DNA of 64,000 nt from Catonia carolina. Lineage: Eukaryota; Arthropoda; Insecta; Hemiptera; Achilidae. The notes beneath the pieces were generated by a model, which worked only from the letters and a program-made list of their open reading frames with translations, ran no database searches and had not been told where the DNA came from. The position numbers and the translations under genes were made by a program. Positions 53,401 to 63,270 of this stretch are shown piece after piece (the stretch's first letter is position 1; each line of letters starts with the position of its first letter). The stretch spans positions 5,424,038-5,488,037 of the forward strand of contig JAQMRL010000021.1 in the NCBI GenBank assembly GCA_035578175.1. Direction: 5' to 3'.

Positions 53401-53968
53401 TGATTCTCAATCTAATTGGGACCAATCCCTCACATGGTTACAGCTCGCCTTCAATTCTTCTTTTCACGATTCCATTAAGAATTCTCCGTTCAATATTATT
53501 TTTAAAATCCTTCCCTCCTGTCCCCTATCCAACATTTGGAAAATAAATGATTTATTGCCGCACGATGCTAGCTCTGCCACCGAAGTATGGAAAAGTGCCA
53601 AGGATAATTTAATAAAGGCGCGAAAGCGTTTCGCACAGAGTTATAACAAAGGAAGAACTGAGAACAATTTTAAAGTTGGAGACCTGGTATGGTGCATGAA
53701 GCATAATTTAAGCTCCGCTATTAACAAACAATCGGCCAAGCTCATGACGCGTTGGTTTGGGCCGTTTACTATTTCTAAATTCCTTACTCCCGTCACAGTG
53801 GAATTGGCTCGTCCTGGCTGTTCCGAGTGTGTTCGGAAAGCTCATCTGTCCCAACTCAAGGTTGCTTATGGGCCTGTGCGACATAAGGACATTCCCGTAT
53901 CTGATGAAGAAGTTTCCGATTGCGACGATTTGGACGTATCCACTGTGGATTTTGTCCGCTCTTGTTAA
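50459..53968 (+). CDS. pol: Pol polyprotein: protease, RT, RNase H, integrase
   Basis: About 1,169 residues in the -1 frame relative to gag. There is no ATG at the start (codon 50459 is GTG and the frame opens at 50444), so it is made as Gag-Pol. Domains: second CCHC knuckle 28-41 (CFLCNVMGHYIWDC); aspartic protease with D123-S-G and ILGSDF 195-200; RT with YRKLNQH, LDLNSAYHQIPL, IPFGLATGG and catalytic FLDD 450-453; RNase H with D599 (TDASSCALGAVLL) and ETDNQAL; integrase zinc site H802, H809, C839, C842; catalytic D871, D931, E966 (34 residues between the last two); and a GPF module at 1101-1103. No frameshift or stop interrupts it. No chromodomain follows the integrase. All catalytic residues expected for the family are present, so the enzyme set looks functional. 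Confidence 0.95.
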   Translation: MCSGVDTVSLPHCSKFKSNFNNKFPPQCFLCNVMGHYIWDCSRFRCKRIYTARVSRNYSNDVRRNFVSDSHFGNNYSRLVRWPKAVDGILQPNRSNIINVCPVRSRPRVNLKFNSCDIPALLDSGSVRSFMSLNTFNSLNNSRNFKSVKVSNVVCSSATSSKLDIMYEVLCKIKVDCFTWNFPILVASNLACSFILGSDFFIHTGLVLDLSSCLLHFKFRPKYKIPLFGSPISTNSIDHQVESLDSDSMDWGKLISHLNIEQRERAVELFNEFSEVLTTRLGLTHLVEYDVKLDSKVPVKSHPYVLAPPKMLLLRNLVDKLLEQGIIEPSNSSYASPAFVVTRDDRKPRMVIDYRKLNQHVDVEAVPLPNLHSCFDWFGKAKFFTILDLNSAYHQIPLSQESKHVTSFCTPWMLYQFTRIPFGLATGGQVLSRLLNKIFHDVKFQYVFNFLDDVLIFSNDFDAHVEHVRDILQRLSKAGLTVNPDKVKFAVSEVGFLGHLISAGGVKVNPDRTSAILNFPTPKNAKAVSRFVGMVNFFRKFIPKFAEIAVPLNALRGKRSKFCWSEDAQKAFDTLKSAISNPPVLRIPDFENGFILQTDASSCALGAVLLQEIDGSRQPVAYASRSLTQQERKASAYELECLAVVYGMEKFRPYLEHREFALETDNQALSWLLARPRSLGKLGRWIAKIMSLKFTVTHIKGTQNVIADTLSRMFEENEAVGAEDDIECFPILNNFPLAFGDISSYQNQDPKLLSIISSLKDGVVSSKFYLSKGVLCIKPLGTFPSRIVLPSVLVDMVFAYFHDSVLGGHFGFMKTRRKISQYFYWPSMSKDIENRIKSCHICATSKPSRNTKIGLLASTVPTRPFHVLHIDYVGPLPRTRCGYRYILVIVDSFSKFTWLCPVRDATSANTIKSLKDHVFQSFGFPDIVISDNATCFTSHLFRNFLFSLGIKFSTLSPYHPQPSNAERFNRNLKAALIAFHSDSQSNWDQSLTWLQLAFNSSFHDSIKNSPFNIIFKILPSCPLSNIWKINDLLPHDASSATEVWKSAKDNLIKARKRFAQSYNKGRTENNFKVGDLVWCMKHNLSSAINKQSAKLMTRWFGPFTISKFLTPVTVELARPGCSECVRKAHLSQLKVAYGPVRHKDIPVSDEEVSDCDDLDVSTVDFVRSC

Positions 53969-54707
53969 ATATTTGTTTTGTTGTTTGTTTGGATTTACCC
54001 CTGTTTATGTCTTGGATAGGTATGTTTACCTTTTCTTTTGACTTGTCTTTTATTTCCTTTTGGAAAAAAAAACTTTTTTCCTACTTTGTTTTGTTGCCCT
54101 CGTTTTGTTGGGTCACCCTTGTAGGGAATTGCCCCGTTTTACCTGATTTGTCTTAGCTAGGGTCTTTGTGCCCTGTGTTTGGTGCGTTTGGGGTTGGTGC
54201 CTCACGCATTTTTGGGATACTTCGGGGAGACGTCCTCGCATCCCTCACCTTGATCTTCTGATCAATTGGCTTTCTCAAGCCATCTTTGGGTTTCTTGCCC
54301 GTCGGACATAGTGAGTCCTCTGTCTTAGGTTAGTTTATTTGTGTCTTGGACTTAGGTTGGTTATGTTTTTGGGTTTTGGTGATGGTAAGGTGTTTGGTGG
54401 TGCTGTATTTGCCGCATCTTCCCTTAGTTGGGCGGATGTGTCAGTGCAGTCACCAAGGACTTGTGGGGTCTCTTGAGCCTTCGGTCTCTTCCCTTAGCTG
54501 GGCGGAAGATGGAGGGTTACGGAGACCTTTACGGTCCTCCTTCTTTCGATGTCGGTCACGCGAGGGAGATGACCTTAACTACTCCTGTGGGGTTCTGTTG
54601 GGGGGTTGATGTCAGTCGCGCTAGGGGACGACTTTAAACTCCCCGTTGTTGTTGTTTCTCCTCTCGGCTGGGGCAAACAAAACCTTTTCTTGGTTTTGTT
54701 TGTCCTT
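53969..54707 (+). other. Non-coding 3' tail of the Gypsy element (no env)
   Basis: G/T-rich, unlike the rest of the window. It contains a near-repeat CTTCCCTTAGYTGGGCGGA at about 54418 and 54488. No long ORF, signal peptide or membrane protein was found, so I see no envelope gene. Confidence 0.75.
54674..54702 (+). other. Strong stem-loop just upstream of the polypurine tract
   Basis: CAAACAAAACC pairs perfectly with GGTTTTGTTTG around a TTTTCTT loop. Wobble and G-C pairs (GGGG with TCCT) could extend it outward. Confidence 0.8.
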
Positions 54708-54720
54708 GGCGGGGGGAGTC
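54708..54720 (+). promoter_or_regulatory. Polypurine tract (plus-strand primer)
   Basis: GGCGGGGGGAGTC directly abuts the 3' LTR. The G-run is the expected position and type for plus-strand priming, though it is short and not purely purine. Confidence 0.65.
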
Positions 54721-56620
54721 TGTAACATCTGTTTACAGATTGTTACGTGTTTTAGGGTTTTGTCGGCGTAATTTATTGTGTTGGTTTCCTTAACTGTTTT
54801 GCTTGTGATGTAGAACTGTCTGCCGTCCGGTGGCGCGCTCTTCGTTTCTCGTACGAACTGCTTCTGCCCCTCGCGACAAGCTGCCTACATGAGTTGCCTG
54901 GCTACACTCTTTGTCGTCGCTTCACCGAGTATAGTGATACCGTAATGTTGTAATTTTTACGTGAATTATTTATCAGTTTATTACTTTTGGCTAAAGTAAA
55001 ACGTCTGCCCATTCATTGAAATGGTAAGATTATTTATTTTTCTTTGTATTCCAAAAGTTGTGAGTTTTGCTACGAGCTGTTTAATATCATATTTTTGTAA
55101 AAGTAAGCTACTCTGTCTGGGCTTGCTTCAGTTTGCTGAATACGTGTCACATCCAACAAAACTAAATTTTAATTTCGATTATTTCATTTGTAAAAGTTAT
55201 TATGTTTTCTAATTAAGATCATTTTGCAATAGTAATTGCTCAATTGTATTTTGTCTTGTACCTTTAATTTTATTGTATTACGGCTCGTAGAAATTCTTAC
55301 TTCTTTAAGTTACTTAACCTAATTCATAAAAACTACTAAATCTTATTGTATAACTTATGACTTGTGCTGATGTTAAGATCGTTTATTTTATATAAATTAT
55401 TGACACTGGCCCGATCTTTGCTACAGGGTTCAAGTACACAGTTCGAGTGTACGGTTCGAGTGCACGGTTCAAGTGCATGGTTTGGAGTACCGGGTTCGAG
55501 GTAACAAGTTTTAACCAAAATAAAACTGCAATCCAGAATTTCAATGTCTACTACCTTCAGTTTACTGATCATCATTTGGATATTCGATTCTCGAATATGA
55601 TTTTCATCATTCGCCAATATTCTGTGTCTTGATGGGATTTTCAAATGTCTGGAGCTTTTCCAATACTGTTATGTCTACCATTTTGAGAATAAGATTACCT
55701 GTGGGATTCGTGAGTTTTTTTTACAACATATGTGTTATTAACATGAGGTATGTGACCATCATCCTTTTATATTTTTGTGAAATCCTTAGTTCCGGTCAAC
55801 AGTTAATCGGTGAAATGTTTAATTATCTTGCATGAAAGATTCTGTAGTCGAAACCTTAATATAAATTGCAAGTAATGGACAAGAAAATCTTTGTCGAGAC
55901 ATTACCTTATATATATATACATATATTTTCATGTCGTTTCATAATCTGTAATTAACTAATTTAAATGTTAAAAATTAAAATATTTTCGTTTGCACAACCT
56001 AATGTAACACAAAAAATTTTTTATATATTAAAATTTAAAATAACTAGCTTAGTTCTAGTTTTGTCTTTCTTTCAAATTCTTATGTAAATCTAAATAATCT
56101 TAAATTTTACTGCTTTATTTAACGTCAATACGAAAGCAATAATGATCCTAAATTATTTATTTAATAGTTATGTAGTAATTCTGAAAATTAAACATAATAG
56201 TTGCTAAGTCATTAGAAAACCGAATCAATATATGCATATGTTGGCCAACAAAACAAATGCTATTATTAGTTTGTATAAAAGCATTGCTTTACAACTTATA
56301 AAGTTATTAATTTTGAATTACCCATATTGTAATTATTGGATTTGTTGCTAATGTTCGGTCTTTACCGATTTTAAAATTTTGTTATTGAAATATTTACTGT
56401 TTAATACTTTATAATATGATAGTCTTATTCTGTTATTAATTAAATTTTTTTGTAACTTACTGTGAATGATTTTATTTTTCACTCATGCAACGATCCCCGT
56501 GTTTGTTTACCGCTTCCTAAATTTTTTTATTTTATTTTATTTTGTCTACACCCCGTCCGACCTGTCGCTTGTTTTTTTGTGGCCGTGTGTGTGTTATCGG
56601 CGGCGATAGGGGTGTTTACA
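54721..56620 (+). repeat. 3' LTR
   Basis: Same 1,900-bp sequence as the 5' LTR at a constant offset of 7,673. I found no differences in the parts compared. It ends TTTACA, followed by the AAAT duplication. Confidence 0.95.
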
Positions 56621-56624
56621 AAAT

Positions 56625-57455
56625 ATAACAGAATGAGATTACGACGTACCTCTCTTTCGGGCCAGTCAAAACTTATGGTAGGTACATCATTTAGAAAAAA
56701 AACTCATTGTCTATTACCCCCAATTGAATCGCAGACCTTTTTCCCAGTATTTTGTGCGCGCGCAACTAATTTCGACGGCGTGGGGCTTTCGAAAGCGACA
56801 CAAATGTTAAAACGATAACCTCACGAACAGAACACAACGAGTAGTGAGTACTACTTTTGAGGCAGCCTGTACCTTTAGTTGACGCTGTGGTGGGGGAGCT
56901 ACTTACTGCGCATGCGCGGCCCGCACGCCACCGTAGTTGGTTATATTTATACCAATTTTATTAAGGTAAATTTACGCTAGGCAAAACAAAGTCTAACGAT
57001 TGCTGATGACAACTTACTTATGGGTCACCCGGTACAACCATCAAAATAAATTGTATAAATAAATATTTACTCTCTCTTACACTCCCTCTCCCCCACTCGA
57101 TCACTCACTCACTCTTACAATTTTTTAATTTTGTTTTTCTTTGTTTGTGGTCACATCAAATCTGACATTTGAATCGAATAGAGTAATTGTTGGCGGTAGA
57201 GCGATAATCATTGCTAATAACAAACACGAGTAACAGTAAATAACAAAATATGGCGCTGCATTTAATAAACTATTGTATTAAATCGGCCTTGCTTTAAGAA
57301 AAACCTTTACAACTGACATAAAAATATGTTTGTTATTATTGTATTTATTATACAATATAACTAATAAAAACAACAAATTACTAAAGAATAGTACAATAGA
57401 GGAAATATTTCTTTTTGTTTTAAAATTTGTCTTACAGTAAAATCCTGATTATTTC
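56625..57455. other. Low-repeat sequence with a GC-rich patch
   Basis: No repeat family of this window is present. Around 56740-56935 it is GC-richer, with CGCGCGCA, CGACGGCG and TGCGCATGCGC (56907-56917), the last a consensus-like NRF-1 site. A CT-rich tract follows at 57068-57118. It could be the edge of a host promoter, but no coding exon was recognised. Confidence 0.4.
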
Positions 57456-58165
57456 AAGTGAAACAGCCTCACCAAGAATTTCAGTAACATGGTGCCTACC
57501 CCATCTTGTAGAGCATAAAATTTTAGTAAACTGGGCGATTTTTAAAAAAATCGTAGGACCAGTTTTTGGGAAAATCGCAAAAGAGTGAAAAATTACACGA
57601 ATGAACTACTACTTTTGGTTGGCCGATTTTGATGAAAATGTTCGTGTCGGGTTTGGTAGTGGTATGCAACTTAAGTTTCAAGTTTCAAGTTCGTACGATG
57701 TACTACTATACACACACACGATGTACACATGTACACATGATGTGTGTGTGTGTGTACGATGTACACACACACACACACACACTCACACTCACACACGCGC
57801 GCACGCACGCACACACACACACAGACCAATGGCTTCCGTATCATTCAGTGAAATCGAGTTTTCACAGGAAATACACGCTTTTAGGCCTCCTGAACCCAAA
57901 AAATAAACATATTTTTAGCGATTGGTCTGTCTGTGTCTGAACAAAATATCTCGAACGGAATATCGTACGAAGTTGAAACTTGGAATTTAAGTTAAGTACC
58001 ACAAGAGGAACTGACAAGATATTTTCATAAAAATTAAGTATAACATCGCTATAAACATGTTTTTTTGGGTTCAGGGGTTCTGAAAATGTGTAGATACGGT
58101 GAAAACTCGATTTGGAAAAATCGACATGAAACAATACTACTTTTCTCCTCTCTATATTCATCTAG
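57456..58165. mobile_element. Scrambled repeat A pieces
   Basis: 57456-57835 is plus-orientation repeat A from CAGCCTCACCAAGAATTTC to (CA)n, with an extra TGTACACATG-type palindrome at 57715-57765. 57840-58010 is the 3' region in minus orientation. 58040-58165 is the plus-orientation 3' end again. Two inversions relative to the consensus are needed. Confidence 0.7.
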
Positions 58166-58285
58166 TGTAAAAAAGCACAGAAAATCCTTAATTTGTACAA
58201 AAACTACCTACAAATTAGTTTCGGTAGAGCAGATGTTTTATCAGTCATCTAATGACAAACCATCATCAATCTTATGAGAAAAATA

Positions 58286-59223
58286 TCTGGTGTGAAACAC
58301 TCACACAACTTTCTCTTGCCAATTCAAATAATGACCAATATAACCTAACATTAGTAATAAACAAAAAACGAAACTCAAAAAACATAACTTTATTTTGATC
58401 ATGAGTGAAAGACGGAAAATGAAAATCGACATGTTTGGCTTAAAAATTCGGAAAATCACTCTTTCACGCTAAAATAGGTTCTGTAGAGAAAAGTGCTTTA
58501 AATAAAAGTTGTAGATATTTTAATTTTCTATAAATTCAATTATATACACTTTTATCATAAAATGTATACTAAAGCCGTAATCTTAAAAAAAATCGATTTT
58601 CACACGTTTTCGTGAGAAAAAAACAGATAATCGCTAATTACCGCTAAACTAAGCATTATACAAAAAAAATGTTAGAAATAAAAGTTGTAGAATTTTAAAT
58701 TATGTAGCCTACATTATTTATTATATAAAATTTTGCGCTACAATACATATTAAAGTTGTAATCTTAAAAAAACACTTTTTTTACGTAATAAAAAGGCTCA
58801 GCAAGAAATTCAGCAAACATGGCACCTACCCTATCTTGTAGAGAATAAAAAATTGAATAAACCAGGCGATTTTTAAAAAAACTTGTATGACTAGTTTTTG
58901 AGAAAATCGCAAAAAAGTGAAAAATGACACGAATAAACTACCACTTCCGGTTGACCGATTTTGATGAAAATGTTCGTGTCGGGTCCGGTAGTGGTATGTA
59001 AATTAAGTTTCAAAGTTTCAAGTTCGTACGATGTTCCGTTCTTGAGATATTTTGTATACACACACACAAACACACAGACACACACACAGACAAATCGCTA
59101 AAAACATGTTTTTTGGGTTCAGGGGGTTTGAAAACGTATAGATCCGGTGAAAACTCGATTTCGAAAAATCGACATGAAAACAATACTTTTCTTCCTATAT
59201 ATTCATACAGGCAAGAGAAAGTA
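58286..59223 (+). mobile_element. Repeat A, full-length plus copy
   Basis: Both termini present. The (CA)n at 59056-59089 has CAAA/CAGA interruptions. Confidence 0.88.
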
Positions 59224-59585
59224 AAAATAAATAATATGTCAGTAAAATGATTATCAAAAAATTTTAATAAAAGATTTTATAAAATTGTAACAAAATCACA
59301 ATGAATTAATTATTAAGCAATTAAAATTTTAATTAGGCGCCTTTATTCTTTTATAATTAAACAATTAACATTGTAATAGTTTTTTTAATTCATAATATGG
59401 AATAAAGTGACGTCACATCTTTGTGTTACAGTATTATGAATTAAATGCAAATATTGCATAGTAGTAATCTACTTTAGAAATTACAACTGGTTTCCCACAC
59501 TTCATTTATAAATTGTTGCCTAACACCGTTTATAAATTTAATTTACATAAAATTTAATAAAACTGTCGGTGTTTTTATAAAAGAA
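59224..59585. other. Unassigned AT-rich spacer
   Basis: No gene seen. Confidence 0.4.
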
Positions 59586-59589
59586 AAAA

Positions 59590-60690
59590 TCTGGTATGAA
59601 ACACTCACACGATTTTCTCTTGCCAATGCAAATAGTAACCAATATAACTGCCCATAAAAGACAGGTGGAGTGTCAAATTATTTATACCCAATCTGTTCGT
59701 TGCAGGGCTAAAATAAATAGTTCTGTTTCTTATCATATGGTCAGCCAATTAAATGACTGAATCATTTAAGAACAGAAGAGGTAGAGGTGTAAAAGACACT
59801 AATCAGAGTTATCTCCTCTGAAAGTAATGAATTTTATTATACAGCCAGACCCTGTGGTGAATGAAGTGAAGGTGTCATTTGCACAGTGGAAAATATGTGC
59901 TTTTCAGAGGGCCCGGCATGCTGATAAGCGTATATACTTTTCCACTCAGTGAGGAAGGCGCGGTAAACCACCTCACTCCTCGTTTTACTTAGTAAAACCA
60001 CTACAGGTTCAAACCAGCCTTTTGGCTGATGACCTAAACAACAACCAATATAACCTAAAATTAGTAATAAAACATTAGAAATAAACACAAAACTAATCTC
60101 AATAAACATAACCTTATTTTAATCATGAGTGAAAGACCGAAAATGAAAATCAACCTCAGTTTGGCTAAAAAATACGGAAAATCACTCTTTCACGCTAAAC
60201 TATGTAGAGAAAAATGCTCTAAATAAAAGTTGTAGATCTTTTTATTTCTTATAAAATTTATTGTGTACACTTTTGTCGTAAAATCCATACTAATGCTGAA
60301 TTCTTTAAAAAAAATCGATTTTTCACACGTTTTCGTGAGAAAAAAACAGAAAATCGCTATTTACTGCTTAACTAATCGTTATACAAAAAAATTTTTTAAA
60401 TAAAATTTGTAGGATTTTTAATTCTCTACAACGGTTATTATATACATTTTTGCGCTAAAATGCATATTAAAGCCGTAATCTTAAGAAAACCATGTTTTTA
60501 CGTGAAAATAGCCTCACCCAGAATTTCAGCAAACATGGCGCCTACCCTATCTTGTAGAGCATAAAAAGTTGAGTACACAAGGCGATTTTTAAAAAAATCG
60601 TAGGACCTGATTTTGAGAAAATCGCAAAAAAGTGAAAAATGGCACGAATAAATTACTACTTCCGGTTGACCGATTTTGATGAAAATGTTC
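59590..60690 (+). mobile_element. Repeat A, plus copy, 3'-truncated, with repeat B inside
   Basis: Starts TCTGGTATGAAACACTCACA and breaks off at GATGAAAATGTTCGATATAC, before the (CA)n region. Repeat B occupies 59649-60042. Confidence 0.88.
59649..60042 (+). mobile_element. Repeat B, full length, nested in repeat A
   Basis: Bracketed by an exact 12-bp duplication AACCAATATAAC (59637-59648 and 60043-60054). Ends are TGCCCATAAAAGACAGG and GATGACCTAAACAAC, which agrees with the boundaries at 11056-11453. Confidence 0.92.
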
Positions 60691-61039
60691 GATATACTAA
60701 TCGTTTATATGTCTAAAAACATGAAATTGTAGAGGAAGGAAAAAATTTATGACAGACGGAATGTGATCAATAAAATGTATTTTAAAGATATTATGTAACA
60801 TATTTTATGTTATGCATATATACATATTTATAGATTTCTATTACAATTATGATTTCGTAATACGACCATAATAATTCATAATGATGAGCAAATAATCAAT
60901 AAAAAAATTATACTATTTAATTTCACAAACAGCGATGAATTTTAAAATTATTTAGATCAATTGCGTATAAGGACATAAAATATTATTTAACACACAAATA
61001 TACTTTCGATCTTATTACATAATAATATGATCTTAAAAA
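60691..61039. other. Unassigned AT-rich sequence, partly duplicated downstream
   Basis: About 60926-61036 recurs at 63301-63425 (ATATACTTTCGATCTTATTA / ATATACTTTCGATGTTCTTA). No gene seen. Confidence 0.5.
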
Positions 61040-62022
61040 ACCTGGTGTGAAACACTCACACAACTTTCTCTTGCCAATGCAAATAATTAATAATAAACCT
61101 AACATTAGAAGTAGTAAAACATTAGAAATAAACAAAATAATAACCTCAATAAATATAACCCAATTTTTAATCATATATGAAAGACGCAAAATTAAAATCA
61201 ACCTCAGTTCAACTTAAAAATACGGAAAAACACTCTTTCACGCTAAACTAGGCACTGTACAAAAATATGCTATAAATAAAAGTTGTAGATCTCTTAATTT
61301 TCTATAAATTTTATTATGCACAATTTTGTTGTAAAATGCATACTAAAGCCGAAATCTTAAAAAAACCAATTTTTCACACGTTTTCGTGAGAAAAAAAACA
61401 GAAAATTGCTAATTACCGCTAAACTAAGCGTTATACAAAATAAACGTTTGAAACAAAAGTTGTAGACCGTTAAACTCTCTACAACTTTAATGATATACAT
61501 TTTTGCGGTATAATACATATTAAAGCCGTAATCTTAAAAAAACACATTTTTACGTAAAACAGCCTCACCAAGAATTTCAGCAAACATGGCGCCTACCCGA
61601 TCTTGTAGAGAATAAAACATTGAGTAAATGAGGCGATTTTTAAAAAAATCGTAGGACCAGTTTTTGAGAAAATCGCAAAAAAAGTGGAAAACTACACGAA
61701 TGAACTACTATTTCTGGTTGACCGATTTTGATGAAGATGTTCGTGTCGGGTCCGGTAGTGGTATGTAACGTAAGTTGTAAGTTTCAAGTTCGTACGATGA
61801 TCTGTTCTTGAGATATTCTGTTCACACATAGACACACACAAACACACACACACACACATACACACAGAGACTCACACACACACACACAGACCAATCGCTA
61901 AAACCATATTTTTTGGGTTCAGGGGGTCTGAAAACGTATAGATCCGGTGAAAACTCGATTTCGAAAAATTGACATGAAAACAATACTTTCCTTCCTATAT
62001 ATTCATATAGGCAAGAGAAGAT
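61040..62022 (+). mobile_element. Repeat A, full-length plus copy
   Basis: Begins CCTGGTGTGAAACACTCACA (T to C at the first base) and ends GGCAAGAGAAGATAATAAT. The (CA)n region is at 61826-61889. Confidence 0.88.
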
Positions 62023-62040
62023 AATAATTATCTATGGATT

Positions 62041-62365
62041 TTTTTTTTAATTCCTAAGATGTGTACGTTGCAATCTGTTCAATTGAGAACAATAAGCAAC
62101 CCCATGACCCAATGAGATGAGGATGATGTGTATGGCGTGTAAAGAAGGTGTAGTCATGTACAGACCCAGGTCGACCATTCCTGAGAAAGTATGGTTAATT
62201 AAACCCCAACCATCAAAGTACACCGGTAACCACTGTCTAGTATTCAAATCCGTATAAAAGTAACTACCTTTACTAGGATTTGAACCAGGAACCTTCATCT
62301 CCGAATATCAGCTGTTAAACAGCTGACTTTGGCGACGACTTTACCTCTAGACCAACCCGGTGGGT
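62041..62365 (-). mobile_element. SINE C, full-length minus copy
   Basis: Pol III boxes (TGGTCTAGAGG, GGTTCAAATCC) and palindrome are at the right end. The tail is ATTAAAAAAAA at the left. Confidence 0.9.
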
Positions 62366-62410
62366 CCATAATAACATGATCTTAAAAAACACAAAGTTAA
62401 AAAGAAAAAA

Positions 62411-63270
62411 TCTGGTGTAAAACACACAACTTTCTCTTGCCAATGCAAATAATTAACAATAAACCTAACATAAGTAATAAAACATTAGAAATAAACAAAA
62501 AACTAACCAATATGAAAGACGAAAAAATAAAAATCATCCTCAGTTTGGCTTAAAAATACGAAAAATCACTCTTTCACGCTAAACTAGGCACTGTACAAAA
62601 ACATTCTTTCAATAAAAGTTATAGATCTTTTAATTTCCTATAAATTTCATTATATATTTTTGACGTAAAATCCATACTAAGGCTGAAATCTTTAAAAAAT
62701 AGATATATCACACGTTTTCGTTAGAAAAAAACAGAAAATTGCTAATCACCGCTAAACTAAGCGTTATACAAAAAAATGTTTGAAATAAAAGTTGTAGAAT
62801 TTTAAATTCTCTACAACTTTTATTACATAATTTTTGCGGTAAAATGCGTAATAAAGCCGCAATCTTAATAAAACAATTTGTAAACGTGAAAACAGCTTCA
62901 CCAAGAATTTCAGCAAACATGGCGCTTACCCTATCTTGTAGAGCATAAAAAATTTAGTAAACCAGGCGATTTAAAAAAAAAATCGTAGGACCAGTTTTTG
63001 AGAAAATCGCAAAAAAGTGAAAAATTACACGAATAAACTACTACTTCCGGTTGACCGATTTTGATGAAAATGTTCGTGTTAGAACCTCTAATGGTACCTA
63101 AATTTTAAGTTTCAACATCTTATGATGTTCACTTACACACACCAATCGTTAAAAACATATTTTTGGGTTCAGGTGGCCAGAAAACGTGTACGATATAACC
63201 GGTGAAAACTCGATTTGTAAAAAATCAACATAAAAACAATACTTTCTTCCCTATATACTCATACAAAGTA
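62411..63270 (+). mobile_element. Repeat A, plus copy without (CA)n
   Basis: Starts TCTGGTGTAAAACACACAAC, ends CATACAAAGTAAACAAAAA. The (CA)n tract is reduced to ACACACA. Confidence 0.82.

Larger units (their letters stand above)
47044..56624 (+). mobile_element. Complete Ty3/Gypsy LTR retrotransposon
   Basis: It consists of two 1,900-bp LTRs (47048-48947 and 54721-56620), an untranslated leader with a primer-binding site, gag, pol in the -1 frame, a ~750-nt non-coding tail and a G-rich polypurine tract. AAAT occurs directly outside both LTRs (47044-47047 and 56621-56624), the 4-bp target duplication. The pol order PR-RT-RNase H-IN places it in Ty3/Gypsy (Metaviridae). No env-like ORF or chromodomain is present. 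I saw no differences between the LTRs where I compared them, and both ORFs are open, so insertion was recent and the copy may still be competent. Confidence 0.95.

Noticed and set aside
54346..54637. Two overlapping open frames after pol considered as env
   Set aside because: Too short, with no signal peptide, membrane segment or cleavage motif, and composition-driven by a G/T-rich segment.
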